Of a stretch of 20,372 nt of DNA, positions 6,685 through 14,375 are shown in pieces. Made by a program: the position numbers and the translations under genes. The notes under the pieces are model-generated. The model had not been told where the DNA came from. It ran no database searches and worked only from the letters and a program-made list of their open reading frames with translations. The stretch comes from Gp13-AA77 sp036521995 (lineage in GTDB: Bacteria; Acidobacteriota; Terriglobia; UBA7540). Every line of letters starts with the position of its first letter. Position 1 is the first letter of the stretch. Location of the stretch: assembly GCA_036521995.1 (NCBI GenBank), contig DATDGR010000057.1:1-20372 (forward strand), given 5' to 3'.

Positions 6685-6951
6685 ATGACCGAAAAAGAAC
6701 TGTGTGTCCCCTACTCCGAACTCGGACGCCTGGAAGTCGGCTGCCGGAAATGCGGAACCGCCTTCGTGATCAACCTCGGCAGCAGCAACCTGCCGCCGCT
6801 CGGGGGCGGCCGGGACTTTGCCCGGCAATGCGCGGTCTGCCTCGCTCCTTTTCCGGAAGCAACTCTCGCCGCCCTGATTCTCTATCAGAGGTTCCTACTG
6901 GAATCGCGTAAGGGCGACCTCGACATCCGGTTCCGGATCAAGACCGGCTAG
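6685..6951 (+). CDS. Small conserved-type zinc-ribbon protein, unknown function
   Basis: An 88-aa protein. A four-cysteine zinc ribbon is visible: C20-R-K-C23 and C49-A-V-C52, separated by 25 residues that include a Gly-rich turn (PPLGGGRDF). After it comes a helical segment (ATLAALILYQRFLLESRK) and a short basic tail. I do not recognise a named family. It could be a protein- or nucleic-acid-binding adaptor. The ATG at 6685 is the only sensible start and has a promoter right before it. It stands between two decayed genes, yet its own frame is intact and its cysteines are all present, which suggests it is still under selection. Confidence 0.7.
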   Translation: MTEKELCVPYSELGRLEVGCRKCGTAFVINLGSSNLPPLGGGRDFARQCAVCLAPFPEATLAALILYQRFLLESRKGDLDIRFRIKTG

Positions 6952-7015
6952 GACTCGTGGTACGCTCATTCAGATTGAGTTCAATTGTCGAACCGCTGAA
7001 ACGCCGAAAGTTCTG

Positions 7016-7401
7016 GGCACGTGGGATAGCGAAAGGGAGAAAGTGAAGGCAGGGATCGAGCTCCAGATCCAGCCCTACGAGGGTGACGGCCTTTCATTTA
7101 ATAGTCCCGATGCAGAAATAACTAAGAAGATGAAGTTCGATGGGAGCGATTATCCGGATCTCGATCCGGATGCGGCTCCGGGTTCTGCATCTTCGGGCCG
7201 CCGCCTGAACGAGCGCCGTCTGGAAATCACAGACAAATTCAAAGGCAAGATTACGGGCACCCGGCAGATCGAGCTTTCTACAGATCTCAAGACCTTGACG
7301 ATGACCGCCTCGTGGGTCAAAACAAGCCCAAGAACATCCTTGTGTTTGATCGGGAATGGACGTTTATATCATTGAGAGAATCTGGATATCCACTTGACTG
7401 A
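7016..7401 (+). pseudogene. Frameshifted, 5'-truncated fragment of a secreted-protein family (KPNILVF-type)
   Basis: Two frames join to one recognisable protein. The first runs from GTWDSERE (7016), through MKFDGSDYPDLDPDAAPGSA and RRLNERRLEITDKFKGKI, to LKTLTMTASW (about 7315). The second, from 7315, reads GQNKPKNILVFDREWTFISL and ends at TGA 7399-7401. Acidobacterial small secreted proteins with a GTW... start, a KFDGxDYP middle and a KPxNILVFxR end show the same order; this is from memory. The two parts are out of register by one base near 7305-7317. No start codon with a signal peptide is found upstream, so the N-terminus is gone. A GTG at 7043 could in principle start a 110-aa product in the first frame, but that would end in an unrelated tail. 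Confidence 0.6.
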
Positions 7402-7458
7402 GGTACCCACTACAGGTTGTGCTTTCACGTGTACACTTCTAGCTGAGGAGGTCGTGGT

Positions 7459-7533
7459 ATGCTGACGGTCGTCAAGAGTTGCAATCGAAACCAGCTTGGA
7501 AACAAGCTTTCGTGCTCCAGAAGCGCGGCTTAG
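7459..7533 (+). CDS. Possible 24-aa leader ORF before the S9 peptidase gene
   Basis: ATG at 7459 preceded at 7 nt by a perfect GAGGAGG ribosome binding site, the strongest in this stretch. It encodes 24 residues (MLTVVKSCNRNQLGN...) and stops at TAG 7533, 22 nt before the peptidase start at 7556. It has no recognisable motif. It may be a leader peptide, a remnant of an earlier start, or chance. Confidence 0.3.
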   Translation: MLTVVKSCNRNQLGNKLSCSRSAA

Positions 7534-7555
7534 TGAACTGAAGGGGAGAGAACCT

Positions 7556-10117
7556 ATGCCGGCCCGGAAATACCTGGTTTGTGTGTTGATCGGAGCGCTC
7601 GGCGCTTGCGCGGTGTGTGTGCGTATTCGAGCGCAGTCGGCCTCCTCTTCTGCAGGCGTAGGCTCGGCACTCGGGGCGCCGAACGAGGGCACATCAGGAT
7701 ACAACCAGCCGCCGAAAGAAATCCTGGATGTCATGCTCGCGCCCTCGCCGCCCATGCCCTTGATGAGTCCTACCCAAGACGCGATACTACTTGTGTTCTG
7801 GCAGGACTATCCTTCAATTGCCAGCGTGGCAACACCTTTCCTGCGCCTCGCCGGCGTTCGCGTCGAGCCGGGGAACCACAGCAAGCACGATACCCCAGGC
7901 GGGTACGGCATCACCCTCTGCGCCCGGGGATTCGATCTTGTCCACGTCGCGGATCCCGGGCAACAGATTCACGTCGCGCTTCCCGCAGGCACGTGTCCGG
8001 GCGAGCCGGCGTGGTCTGCCGACGGGAAACGATTCGCCTTCATGAACATCGCGCCCGAATCGGTGGAGCTCTGGATCGGCGATTCCAGCAGCGGCGAAGT
8101 CCGCCGCGTGCCCGGAGCCCGTCTCAACCCGATGTTCGACGGCGCGATGCAGTGGATGCCGGACCAGAAGACCCTTTTGGTGAGGCTGGTGCCGGAAGGG
8201 ATGGGCGCTCCGCCGCCCGAGCCTGTGGTGCCGGCGGGTCCGAGGATTCAGCAGACCGAGGGTGAAAAAGGGCAGAGCAGTACCTACGAAACCCGCGACA
8301 CGCTTGGCAGCAAGCACGACGAAGACCTCTTCGATTACTATGCTGCTTCGCAGCTCGCCTTCGTTAACGCGGCCACCGGGGCCGTCAGGCCCGTAGGCCG
8401 GCCGGCGAATTACGCCTCGTTGCTCCCGGCGCCGGACGGCCGGCACGTCCTCGTGACCGCGATCCAAAAGCCCTACTCCTACGTCACCACCTACGACCGC
8501 TTTCCCAAGGAGGTGGAAGTGTGGGACGTGTCCGAAATCGCCAACGTGCGCGCTCACACGATCGCCTCGCTGCCATTGGCGGATCGCGTTCCGATTCACG
8601 GCGTTCCCGTGGGTCCGCGTGACTTTTCCTGGCGTGCCACCGAGCCGGCAACGCTCGTCTGGGCGGAAGCGCTCGATGGCGGAGACTGGAATGTTAACGT
8701 TCCGGACCGCGACAAGGTCCTGCTTGAGAAGGCGCCCTTCGACTCACCCCCCGTCGAAATCGCACGCACCGAGCAGCGCTACGCGGGCTTCGACTGGGGC
8801 GAAAAACCCAGCACCGCGCTCTTGTGGGAGTACGATGAAAATCGCCACTGGAGAAGGACCTTTGTGATGGACGTCGATCATCCACAAGAAAAGCCTCGCT
8901 TGATTTGGGACCTTTCGATGGACGAGAGGTACAAAAATCCAGGTTTCCCGGTCTACCGCGAGCTCGCGAACGGTCAATCGGTGATCCGCCAGGAGCATGA
9001 TTCCATTTACCTTTCCGGTTTCGGCTCTTCACCCGACGGAGACCGGCCGTTTCTCGACTGGCTGAATCTCACCACGCTCAAGTCCGAGCGATTGTTTCGC
9101 AGCGACAAGACCTGCTACGAGCGATTTCTCTCCTTTACGGGGCCGGACACCCGAACCTTCGTGACGTGGCACCAATCGCCCACGGACCCGCCGAATGCGT
9201 TCAGGCGCACGATTTCAAAATCCGTCGATACCCCCGCCGGAGAAGCCTCCTTCAGTTCAACCAGCGTCGCCATCACTCATATTCCGGATCCCACGCCGGG
9301 CGTGCGCGCCATCAAGAAGCGGCTGGTGAAGTACAAGCGCGCCGACGGCCTCGATTTGTCATTCACGCTGTACACGCCGCCCGGCTATCAGGAGGGCACG
9401 CGCGTCCCCGCTATTCTCTATGCCTATCCGCTCGACTACGCCGATCCTTCAACCGCCGGCCAGGTGACCGGGTCGCAGGAAACCTTCACACAATTGCGGG
9501 AGTACAGGCTGATGCTGCTTGCCGGCTACGCGATCATCGACAATGCTGCGTTCCCCATCGTCGGCGATCCGAAGAAGGCCTACGACACCTACCTGGAGCA
9601 ACTCGTGGCGGACGCCAAGGCTGCTGTCGATGAGGCGGTGCGGTTAGGAGTTGCCGATCCCGATCGCATCGGGGTCACAGGGCACAGCCACGGCGCTCTC
9701 ATGACCGTGAATCTGGTGGCCCATTCCGATCTGTTCCGCGCCGGCGTGGCCACAAGCGGGTCCTATAACAAAACGCTCACGCCCTTTGGTTTCCAGAACG
9801 AGCGTCGCTCGGTCTGGGAGGCCCCGGACGTGTATCTGAAAGTCTCGCCGTTTTTCTCGGTCGATAAGTTGAAAACGCCTCTCCTCCTCATGCACGGCGC
9901 GGAAGACGCGAATCCTGGCACAATAACACTGCAATCCGTCAAGCTCTACGAGGCCATTCGAGGCAACGGCGGCACCGCCCGCCTGGTGCTGCTCCCGCAC
10001 GAGCCGCACTGGTACATGGCCTTAGAGTCCAACGAACAGTATGTCTACGAGATGCTTCGCTGGTTTGATAAATATGTGAAGAACGCGAACCCGCGGACCG
10101 AAGCCGCAGTCCGCTAA
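7556..10117 (+). CDS. Secreted S9 family serine peptidase (glutamyl endopeptidase-like)
   Basis: An 853-aa exported peptidase. A signal peptide covers about residues 1-24 (MPARKYLVCVLIGALG... to IRAQ). A long beta-propeller-like region of about 570 residues follows, then a C-terminal alpha/beta-hydrolase domain. The catalytic residues are S711 in GHSHGALM, D784 in HGAEDANPG and H818 in LPHEPHWY. Between them the segment LTPFGFQNERR followed by WEAPDVYLKVSPF is characteristic of the S9D glutamyl endopeptidase-like group (cyanobacterial/chloroplast type). The nucleophile elbow has His where that group more often has Tyr (GHSYG). Length is usual for the group. The start at 7556 is chosen for its AGGGGAG ribosome binding site 7 nt upstream and for the signal peptide; an in-frame ATG at 7496 has neither. 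Likely role: extracellular or periplasmic peptide breakdown. Confidence 0.92.
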   Translation: MPARKYLVCVLIGALGACAVCVRIRAQSASSSAGVGSALGAPNEGTSGYNQPPKEILDVMLAPSPPMPLMSPTQDAILLVFWQDYPSIASVATPFLRLAGVRVEPGNHSKHDTPGGYGITLCARGFDLVHVADPGQQIHVALPAGTCPGEPAWSADGKRFAFMNIAPESVELWIGDSSSGEVRRVPGARLNPMFDGAMQWMPDQKTLLVRLVPEGMGAPPPEPVVPAGPRIQQTEGEKGQSSTYETRDTLGSKHDEDLFDYYAASQLAFVNAATGAVRPVGRPANYASLLPAPDGRHVLVTAIQKPYSYVTTYDRFPKEVEVWDVSEIANVRAHTIASLPLADRVPIHGVPVGPRDFSWRATEPATLVWAEALDGGDWNVNVPDRDKVLLEKAPFDSPPVEIARTEQRYAGFDWGEKPSTALLWEYDENRHWRRTFVMDVDHPQEKPRLIWDLSMDERYKNPGFPVYRELANGQSVIRQEHDSIYLSGFGSSPDGDRPFLDWLNLTTLKSERLFRSDKTCYERFLSFTGPDTRTFVTWHQSPTDPPNAFRRTISKSVDTPAGEASFSSTSVAITHIPDPTPGVRAIKKRLVKYKRADGLDLSFTLYTPPGYQEGTRVPAILYAYPLDYADPSTAGQVTGSQETFTQLREYRLMLLAGYAIIDNAAFPIVGDPKKAYDTYLEQLVADAKAAVDEAVRLGVADPDRIGVTGHSHGALMTVNLVAHSDLFRAGVATSGSYNKTLTPFGFQNERRSVWEAPDVYLKVSPFFSVDKLKTPLLLMHGAEDANPGTITLQSVKLYEAIRGNGGTARLVLLPHEPHWYMALESNEQYVYEMLRWFDKYVKNANPRTEAAVR

Positions 10118-10324
10118 GTCTGCCTTAAACGCCACTCTAGAAGAGCTTCGGCGACGCCATGGTGTTGGAGAAATACATGTAAAGCTCACAGCCTTACATC
10201 CGCAATTTTTCTCTAGCGCGCCGCGAAAGGCGGCCACCGCCTGCGCTCCTTCGCTCCCCCACAGATCGTCGAGTGCGATGCTGAGATTATTCTGCTTAAT
10301 CTTCCCACCGGTAGGAATTCCCGC
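10118..10324. other. Intergenic region after the S9 peptidase gene
   Basis: No convincing gene. It contains a short GC hairpin GCCGC-GAAAG-GCGGC (10220-10234), without a T-run after it. An AGGA at 10312-10315 could be a ribosome binding site for the ATG at 10325. Confidence 0.4.
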
Positions 10325-10519
10325 ATGGGCCCAATCACGATCAGCGTTTTGGGTAATTTGGCAACCGCCTTGGTCAAGCGGTTGGCCAAGGGCCCTATGT
10401 TCCAGTCGATTTCGCCACCCGAAAACCTCCCAGACAGGCCTGGGGGGATTCCAACCACTGCCGGAGGGTTGCGGAGAGGTCGACGTGCGTCAATCAAAAA
10501 GGCAAACCAGATCGCCTAG
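10325..10519 (+). CDS. Doubtful 64-aa hypothetical ORF
   Basis: It starts MGPITISVLGNLATALVKRL, a plausible amphipathic or membrane-like helix, after an AGGA at 9 nt. The second half turns Pro/Gly/Arg-rich and is less protein-like. It may be the 5' part of a broken gene whose 3' part is the next ORF in another frame. No family recognised. Confidence 0.25.
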   Translation: MGPITISVLGNLATALVKRLAKGPMFQSISPPENLPDRPGGIPTTAGGLRRGRRASIKKANQIA

Positions 10520-10529
10520 CAAACACACC

Positions 10530-10772
10530 ATGAGGCTGCGTATCACACGGCGGCGTGCCCACCAATTCACAGCCTTGGCTTCGATCGAACAGCCAGACGA
10601 CATAAAGGTGGGAAAATCCTTCGATGTCTCGCAAGCCTTCCTCGAACTCGGGAAGGATTTCGAGAGTTCCCTCCTCCTCGTGCGTTGCTCCGAGGCCACG
10701 TGGTATCTGGTTAGTCTGAGAGAACGGGCTGTGAATGAAGCCGATGGGCTAACTTTGCATGGTGTCTTGTAG
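10530..10772 (+). CDS. Doubtful 80-aa hypothetical ORF or 3' gene remnant
   Basis: Reads MRLRITRRRAHQFTALASIE and goes on through ELGKDFESSLLLVRCSEATW to a TAG at 10772. Amino-acid composition is more protein-like than the neighbouring frames, but there is no ribosome binding site, no known motif, and only a moderate preference for G/C in third codon positions. The upstream in-frame stretch back to 10278 looks like noise. Confidence 0.22.
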   Translation: MRLRITRRRAHQFTALASIEQPDDIKVGKSFDVSQAFLELGKDFESSLLLVRCSEATWYLVSLRERAVNEADGLTLHGVL

Positions 10773-10914
10773 TAGCTGCTATTCGGTCTGTGGTCCAAGA
10801 TGGTTTCACACGCCGACCCTCGAGTCAGCCAGCGTCGAGCGGACCTCTCTCGGTGCGGCTTCTCGCTTTCAAGTCGTTGACATGGAGGCTGTTACCTCAA
10901 CTCCATATTTCCTG

Positions 10915-10943
10915 TTGACAACCACCGCGCCAGTGGTTTACAT
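10915..10943 (+). promoter_or_regulatory. Candidate promoter with a palindrome in its spacer
   Basis: Perfect -35 TTGACA (10915-10920), 17-nt spacer, weak -10 TTACAT (3 of 6). The spacer begins and ends with an inverted repeat, ACCAC (10921-10925) and GTGGT (10933-10937), which could bind a regulator. No gene follows closely, so its target is unclear. Confidence 0.3.
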
Positions 10944-11121
10944 ATCATTCATTGGGTTCTGGGGACCATTTGGCTGGCGGAAATCAATGCGGTTGCATCG
11001 ACGGGGTTAGGGCTCTCGCAAAGCTTGGTCCCTGCCTCTCTGGCCCCCTTCCGGGGAGCGGCCTCCGTAAAAAATTTGAATTTACTACGATCGAAGCCAA
11101 GAGGTCCTTTAGAATCAACGC

Positions 11122-11135
11122 TTGTTTGCAAACAA
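11122..11135. promoter_or_regulatory. 14-bp perfect palindrome, operator candidate
   Basis: TTGTTTGCAAACAA, perfectly self-complementary with no spacer, in the AT-rich part of the region before valS and about 150 bp upstream of the valS promoter. The symmetry is what a dimeric helix-turn-helix repressor would bind. No such regulator is encoded nearby. Confidence 0.35.
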
Positions 11136-11286
11136 ACCCAGCAAATCGTTGATCCCCAATGAGTTACTCGATAATCCAAGCATCCATCTGATAAAAATAG
11201 ACTTACCGTAAAATTAGGGCTGCCCCGGTTCGGGAGATGGGTCAATATCGGCGATTTTAGCCGAAAATGGGTCCGAAACACCCAAT

Positions 11287-11316
11287 TTGACTCCTCGTTC
11301 CGCCGCAGGCTATAGT
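11287..11316 (+). promoter_or_regulatory. Sigma70-type promoter of valS
   Basis: -35 TTGACT (5 of 6), 18-nt spacer, -10 TATAGT (5 of 6). Transcription would start near 11323, giving a leader of about 108 nt before the GTG start of valS. It is the best plus-strand promoter in the window and probably drives valS and the genes after it. Confidence 0.65.
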
Positions 11317-11335
11317 GGAAGCCTCATCACTTGCG

Positions 11336-11390
11336 GGAGTCGCTCGGCTCGGCGTCGATCGGTTCGAGGTCGGTCGGATTGAGCGACTCC
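11336..11390 (+). promoter_or_regulatory. Long stem-loop in the valS leader
   Basis: A perfect 10-bp inverted repeat, GGAGTCGCTC (11336-11345) and GAGCGACTCC (11381-11390), encloses a 35-nt loop that is itself GC/TCG-rich and may fold further. No T-run follows and there is no T-box sequence (no AGGGTGG-type element), so the classical tRNA-sensing control of valS is not present. It may affect mRNA stability or translation. Confidence 0.4.
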
Positions 11391-11430
11391 GACTCCAGAC
11401 CGGGCGACCGAAAGACCAACAAGGAACGGC

Positions 11431-14223
11431 GTGCAACCCGAGATACCCAAAGTTTATTCACCCGAGGCCATCGAGCCGCATTGGGCGCGCTACTGGGTGG
11501 AGCAGCAGCTTTATCGTCCGTCGGACGGCGCCGCAATCCCCCGCTTCAGCCTCTCGCTGCCGCCCCCGAACATCACCGGATCGCTCCACATGGGCCACAT
11601 GCTGGAGCACACTGAGATCGACATCGTGATGCGCTGGCACCGCATGCGGGGCCAGAACGTCCTGTGGCTGCCGGGCATGGACCACGCCTCGATCTCTACT
11701 CAGATGATCGTGGAGCGCGAGCTCGGCCGCGAGGCCCTGCCCGATCTCGATCCCGGCCCGGCCGCCCGCCGCGCCTGGCAGCGCGAGGGCCAGCGCCGCC
11801 GCCTGGAGATGGGTCCGGAGAAATTCGTGGAGCGCTGCTGGCAGTGGAAAGAACAGAACGGCGACACCATCCGCCGCCAGATGGAACGCCTCGGCGCCTC
11901 GGTGGACTGGACGCGCGCCCGGTTTACCATGGACCCCGCCTATTCGCGGGCGGTCATCGAGGTTTTCGTCCGGCTCTACCAGGAGGGCTTGATCTACCGC
12001 GGCCAGTACATCGTGAACTGGTGCCCGCGCTGCGGCACTGCCGTCTCTGATCTGGAAGTGGCGCACGAAGACCGCCCAGGACACCTGTGGTATATCCGGT
12101 ATCCCTTCGAAGACGGCTCGGGCCACATCGTGGTGGCCACCACCCGGCCCGAGACCATGCTGGGTGACACAGCCGTGGCCGTAAACCCCTCTGACAACCG
12201 TTACCGGAAGCTGATCGGCCGCAAACTGATCCTGCCGCTCCTTAAGCGTGTGATTCCCGTGATCGGCGACGAGTTTGTGGATCCGAATTTCGGCACCGGC
12301 GCCGTGAAGGTGACGCCCGCTCACGATCCCAACGATTTCGCCATTGGCATGCGCCACAACCTGCCGCGCATCACGGTGATCGATTTCGAGGCCCACATGA
12401 CCGCTGAAGCGGGGCCTTACGCGGGCCTCTCACGCGAGCAAGCGCGCGAAGCCGCGCTGCGGGACCTCGAAGCTGCAGGCCTGGTGGAGAAGACTGAGGA
12501 CTACCAACTGAGCGTCTCCATCTGCGAACGCTGCAAGACCATCGTGGAGCCACTGCTATCCATGCAGTGGTTCCTGAAGATGCAACCGCTGGCCACGCCT
12601 GCCATCCGCGCCGTGGAAGACGGGCGCATTCGCATCATCCCGGAGAGCTCTAACAAGGTCTATCTCGACTGGATGTACCGCATTCACGACTGGTGCATCT
12701 CACGCCAGCTCTGGTGGGGCCACCGCATTCCGGCTTGGTACTGCGGAGCCTGTGGCGAGGTCGTGGTAGCGCGGGAAGCGCCATCCGCCTGCCCGAAGTG
12801 CCAGGGATCCTCGCTACGGCAGGATCCGGACGTGCTCGACACCTGGTTCAGCTCCGGCCTCTGGCCTTTCGCCGCCCTGGGTTGGCCCGACCAGACCGAG
12901 GACCTGCGCCGCTTCTACCCCAATGACCTCATGATCATGGGCTATGACATTCTCTTCTTTTGGGCTGCGCGCATGATCGTGCTGGGGCTGAAGTTCACGG
13001 GCGATGTACCCTTCCGCGAGCTCTATATCCACGCCCTGGTGCGCGACGCCGACCGCCAGAAGATGTCCAAAACGAAGGGCAACGTGATCGATCCCATCGA
13101 GATCACTGAAAAGTACGGCACCGACGCCGTCCGCTTCGCGCTGGCTTCGAGCGCCGCACCGGGTACAGATATTGCCTTCAGCGATGACAAGGTGCAGTCG
13201 TATCGCGCCTTCGCCAACAAGATCTGGAACGCGGGGCGATTCGTCCTGATGAACCTCGGCAGCCTTCCCGAACCGGCCTTGCGCCACCTGGGAACAGCGC
13301 TCGAGCCGATCCCGGAACTTGGATTCGACGCCGTGCTTCATTCTGAGCCCGCTTCCGAGGCTCTCCGGCTCGCTGACCGCTGGATTTTCTCGCGCCTGGC
13401 GGACGTCACTCTGGAGATGAACGAGGCGTTGGCCGCCTACCGCTTCCACGAGGCAGCGCACACGATCTACCACTTCTTCTGGCACGAGATCTGCGACTGG
13501 TATCTAGAGTGGGTCAAACCCGAGATCACCCGGCCGTCCGAGGAGCCTCGGGTTTCGCCGGCCTGGATCAATCTGGCGCGTGTCTTCGAGTCTGCGCTTC
13601 ACCTGCTTCATCCCTTCATGCCGTTCATCACCGAAGAACTGTGGCACCAGTTGCCGCACACGGGCGAGGCGCGCTCCATCTCGCTCACCCGTTTTGCGCT
13701 GGCCAGTCCGCGGGCGGTTGATCCGGTGTCTGAGAAACAGTTTGAGACCATCCGGGAACTGGTGGTGGCGGCGCGCAACCTCAAAGCGGAAATGGGCCTG
13801 CAGAAGGAGAAGCCGAGCGCCCAGGTAGGGAGTGACGACCTGCGGATTCTCGAACTTTTCCGCGCCCACCAGGAAACCGTTTTGCGTCTGGCAGGCCTCG
13901 AAGCTTTGAACTTCGTGCGTGGACGCCTGCCGGCGGATGCGGCTCCCGTGCCGCTGGCTTCGGGCTGCGACCTGCGTCTGTTCTACGAGCGCACGGTTGA
14001 CCCGGCGGCCGAACGCGCGCGCCTGGAGCGCGACCTGGCCAAGATCCAACAGCAGCTCGATCAGATCGAGCGCCAGCTCTCGAACGGCTCGTTCCGCAGC
14101 CGCGCCCCTCAGGAGGTTGTGGCGGTCGCGGAGCGCCGCCGCACCGAGCTAGCCGACCAGCACCATCGGCTGGCCGAATCGCTGGCCAAGCTGGACGGCG
14201 CTGCGGAGCAAACGGCCTCGTGA
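11431..14223 (+). CDS. valS: Valyl-tRNA synthetase
   Basis: A 930-aa class I aminoacyl-tRNA synthetase that charges tRNA-Val with valine and edits mischarged threonine. The HIGH motif is H53-M-G-H56 in LPPPNITGSLHMGHML. The KMSKS motif is K544-M-S-K-T548, with Thr replacing the last Ser. CP1 editing-domain hallmarks are present (TTRPETMLGDTAVAV and GTGAVKVTPAHDPNDF), as are WFSSGLWPF and zinc-knuckle-like pairs (CPRC, CERC, CGAC, CPKC). The C-terminus is the long Arg/Glu-rich coiled coil typical of ValRS that packs on the tRNA elbow (about residues 850-925). Length is normal. The start is GTG at 11431, with AAGGA 5 nt upstream. A promoter lies 115-144 nt upstream, and birA follows after about 150 nt. 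Confidence 0.97.
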   Translation: MQPEIPKVYSPEAIEPHWARYWVEQQLYRPSDGAAIPRFSLSLPPPNITGSLHMGHMLEHTEIDIVMRWHRMRGQNVLWLPGMDHASISTQMIVERELGREALPDLDPGPAARRAWQREGQRRRLEMGPEKFVERCWQWKEQNGDTIRRQMERLGASVDWTRARFTMDPAYSRAVIEVFVRLYQEGLIYRGQYIVNWCPRCGTAVSDLEVAHEDRPGHLWYIRYPFEDGSGHIVVATTRPETMLGDTAVAVNPSDNRYRKLIGRKLILPLLKRVIPVIGDEFVDPNFGTGAVKVTPAHDPNDFAIGMRHNLPRITVIDFEAHMTAEAGPYAGLSREQAREAALRDLEAAGLVEKTEDYQLSVSICERCKTIVEPLLSMQWFLKMQPLATPAIRAVEDGRIRIIPESSNKVYLDWMYRIHDWCISRQLWWGHRIPAWYCGACGEVVVAREAPSACPKCQGSSLRQDPDVLDTWFSSGLWPFAALGWPDQTEDLRRFYPNDLMIMGYDILFFWAARMIVLGLKFTGDVPFRELYIHALVRDADRQKMSKTKGNVIDPIEITEKYGTDAVRFALASSAAPGTDIAFSDDKVQSYRAFANKIWNAGRFVLMNLGSLPEPALRHLGTALEPIPELGFDAVLHSEPASEALRLADRWIFSRLADVTLEMNEALAAYRFHEAAHTIYHFFWHEICDWYLEWVKPEITRPSEEPRVSPAWINLARVFESALHLLHPFMPFITEELWHQLPHTGEARSISLTRFALASPRAVDPVSEKQFETIRELVVAARNLKAEMGLQKEKPSAQVGSDDLRILELFRAHQETVLRLAGLEALNFVRGRLPADAAPVPLASGCDLRLFYERTVDPAAERARLERDLAKIQQQLDQIERQLSNGSFRSRAPQEVVAVAERRRTELADQHHRLAESLAKLDGAAEQTAS

Positions 14224-14229
14224 TTCGTG

Positions 14230-14254
14230 GGCCTCGCTTGGCCGCAAGCAGGCC
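14230..14254 (+). terminator. Stem-loop right after valS (weak terminator candidate)
   Basis: GGCCT (14230-14234) plus GCTTG (14236-14240) pair with CAAGC (14245-14249) plus AGGCC (14250-14254): ten base pairs with one bulged C and a GCCG loop, starting 6 nt after the valS stop. No T-run follows, so it may only partly stop transcription or protect the mRNA end. A TAGAAT box near 14305 could restart transcription for birA, but no good -35 is found. Confidence 0.35.
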
Positions 14255-14375
14255 ACTCCGGCTTGGATCGTCCGGTCGTCGAACGTCCTCAGAACTCGAA
14301 CCGGTGTAGAATCATAGCCGCCAGAATCTCGACCCGGGAGTTCGCTCAACCCGGCGCCCTCAGGCGCAGTTGCCG

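Larger units (their letters stand above)
10773..11286. other. Gene-poor region upstream of valS
   Basis: About 500 bp with no convincing gene on either strand, and locally AT-rich from about 11060 to 11280. It holds a TTGACA element, a 14-bp palindrome, and small hairpins such as TCGGC/GCCGA (11248-11264) and a CCCC/GGGG hairpin near 11040-11060. ORFs of 83 and 110 codons overlap here on opposite strands without motifs or ribosome binding sites. Confidence 0.45.

Noticed and set aside
11035..11065. Minus-strand CCGGAAGG loop reminiscent of SRP RNA
   Set aside because: The required flanking bases (GGUCAGG... AGCAGCC) are missing and no long rod-like helix surrounds it.
10949..11281. 110-codon minus-strand ORF before valS
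   Set aside because: No motif, no ribosome binding site, and it crosses the palindromes and AT-rich region; likely chance.
11458..12396. 312-codon antisense ORF in valS
   Set aside because: Antisense shadow caused by high GC in third codon positions; no motifs and no ribosome binding site.
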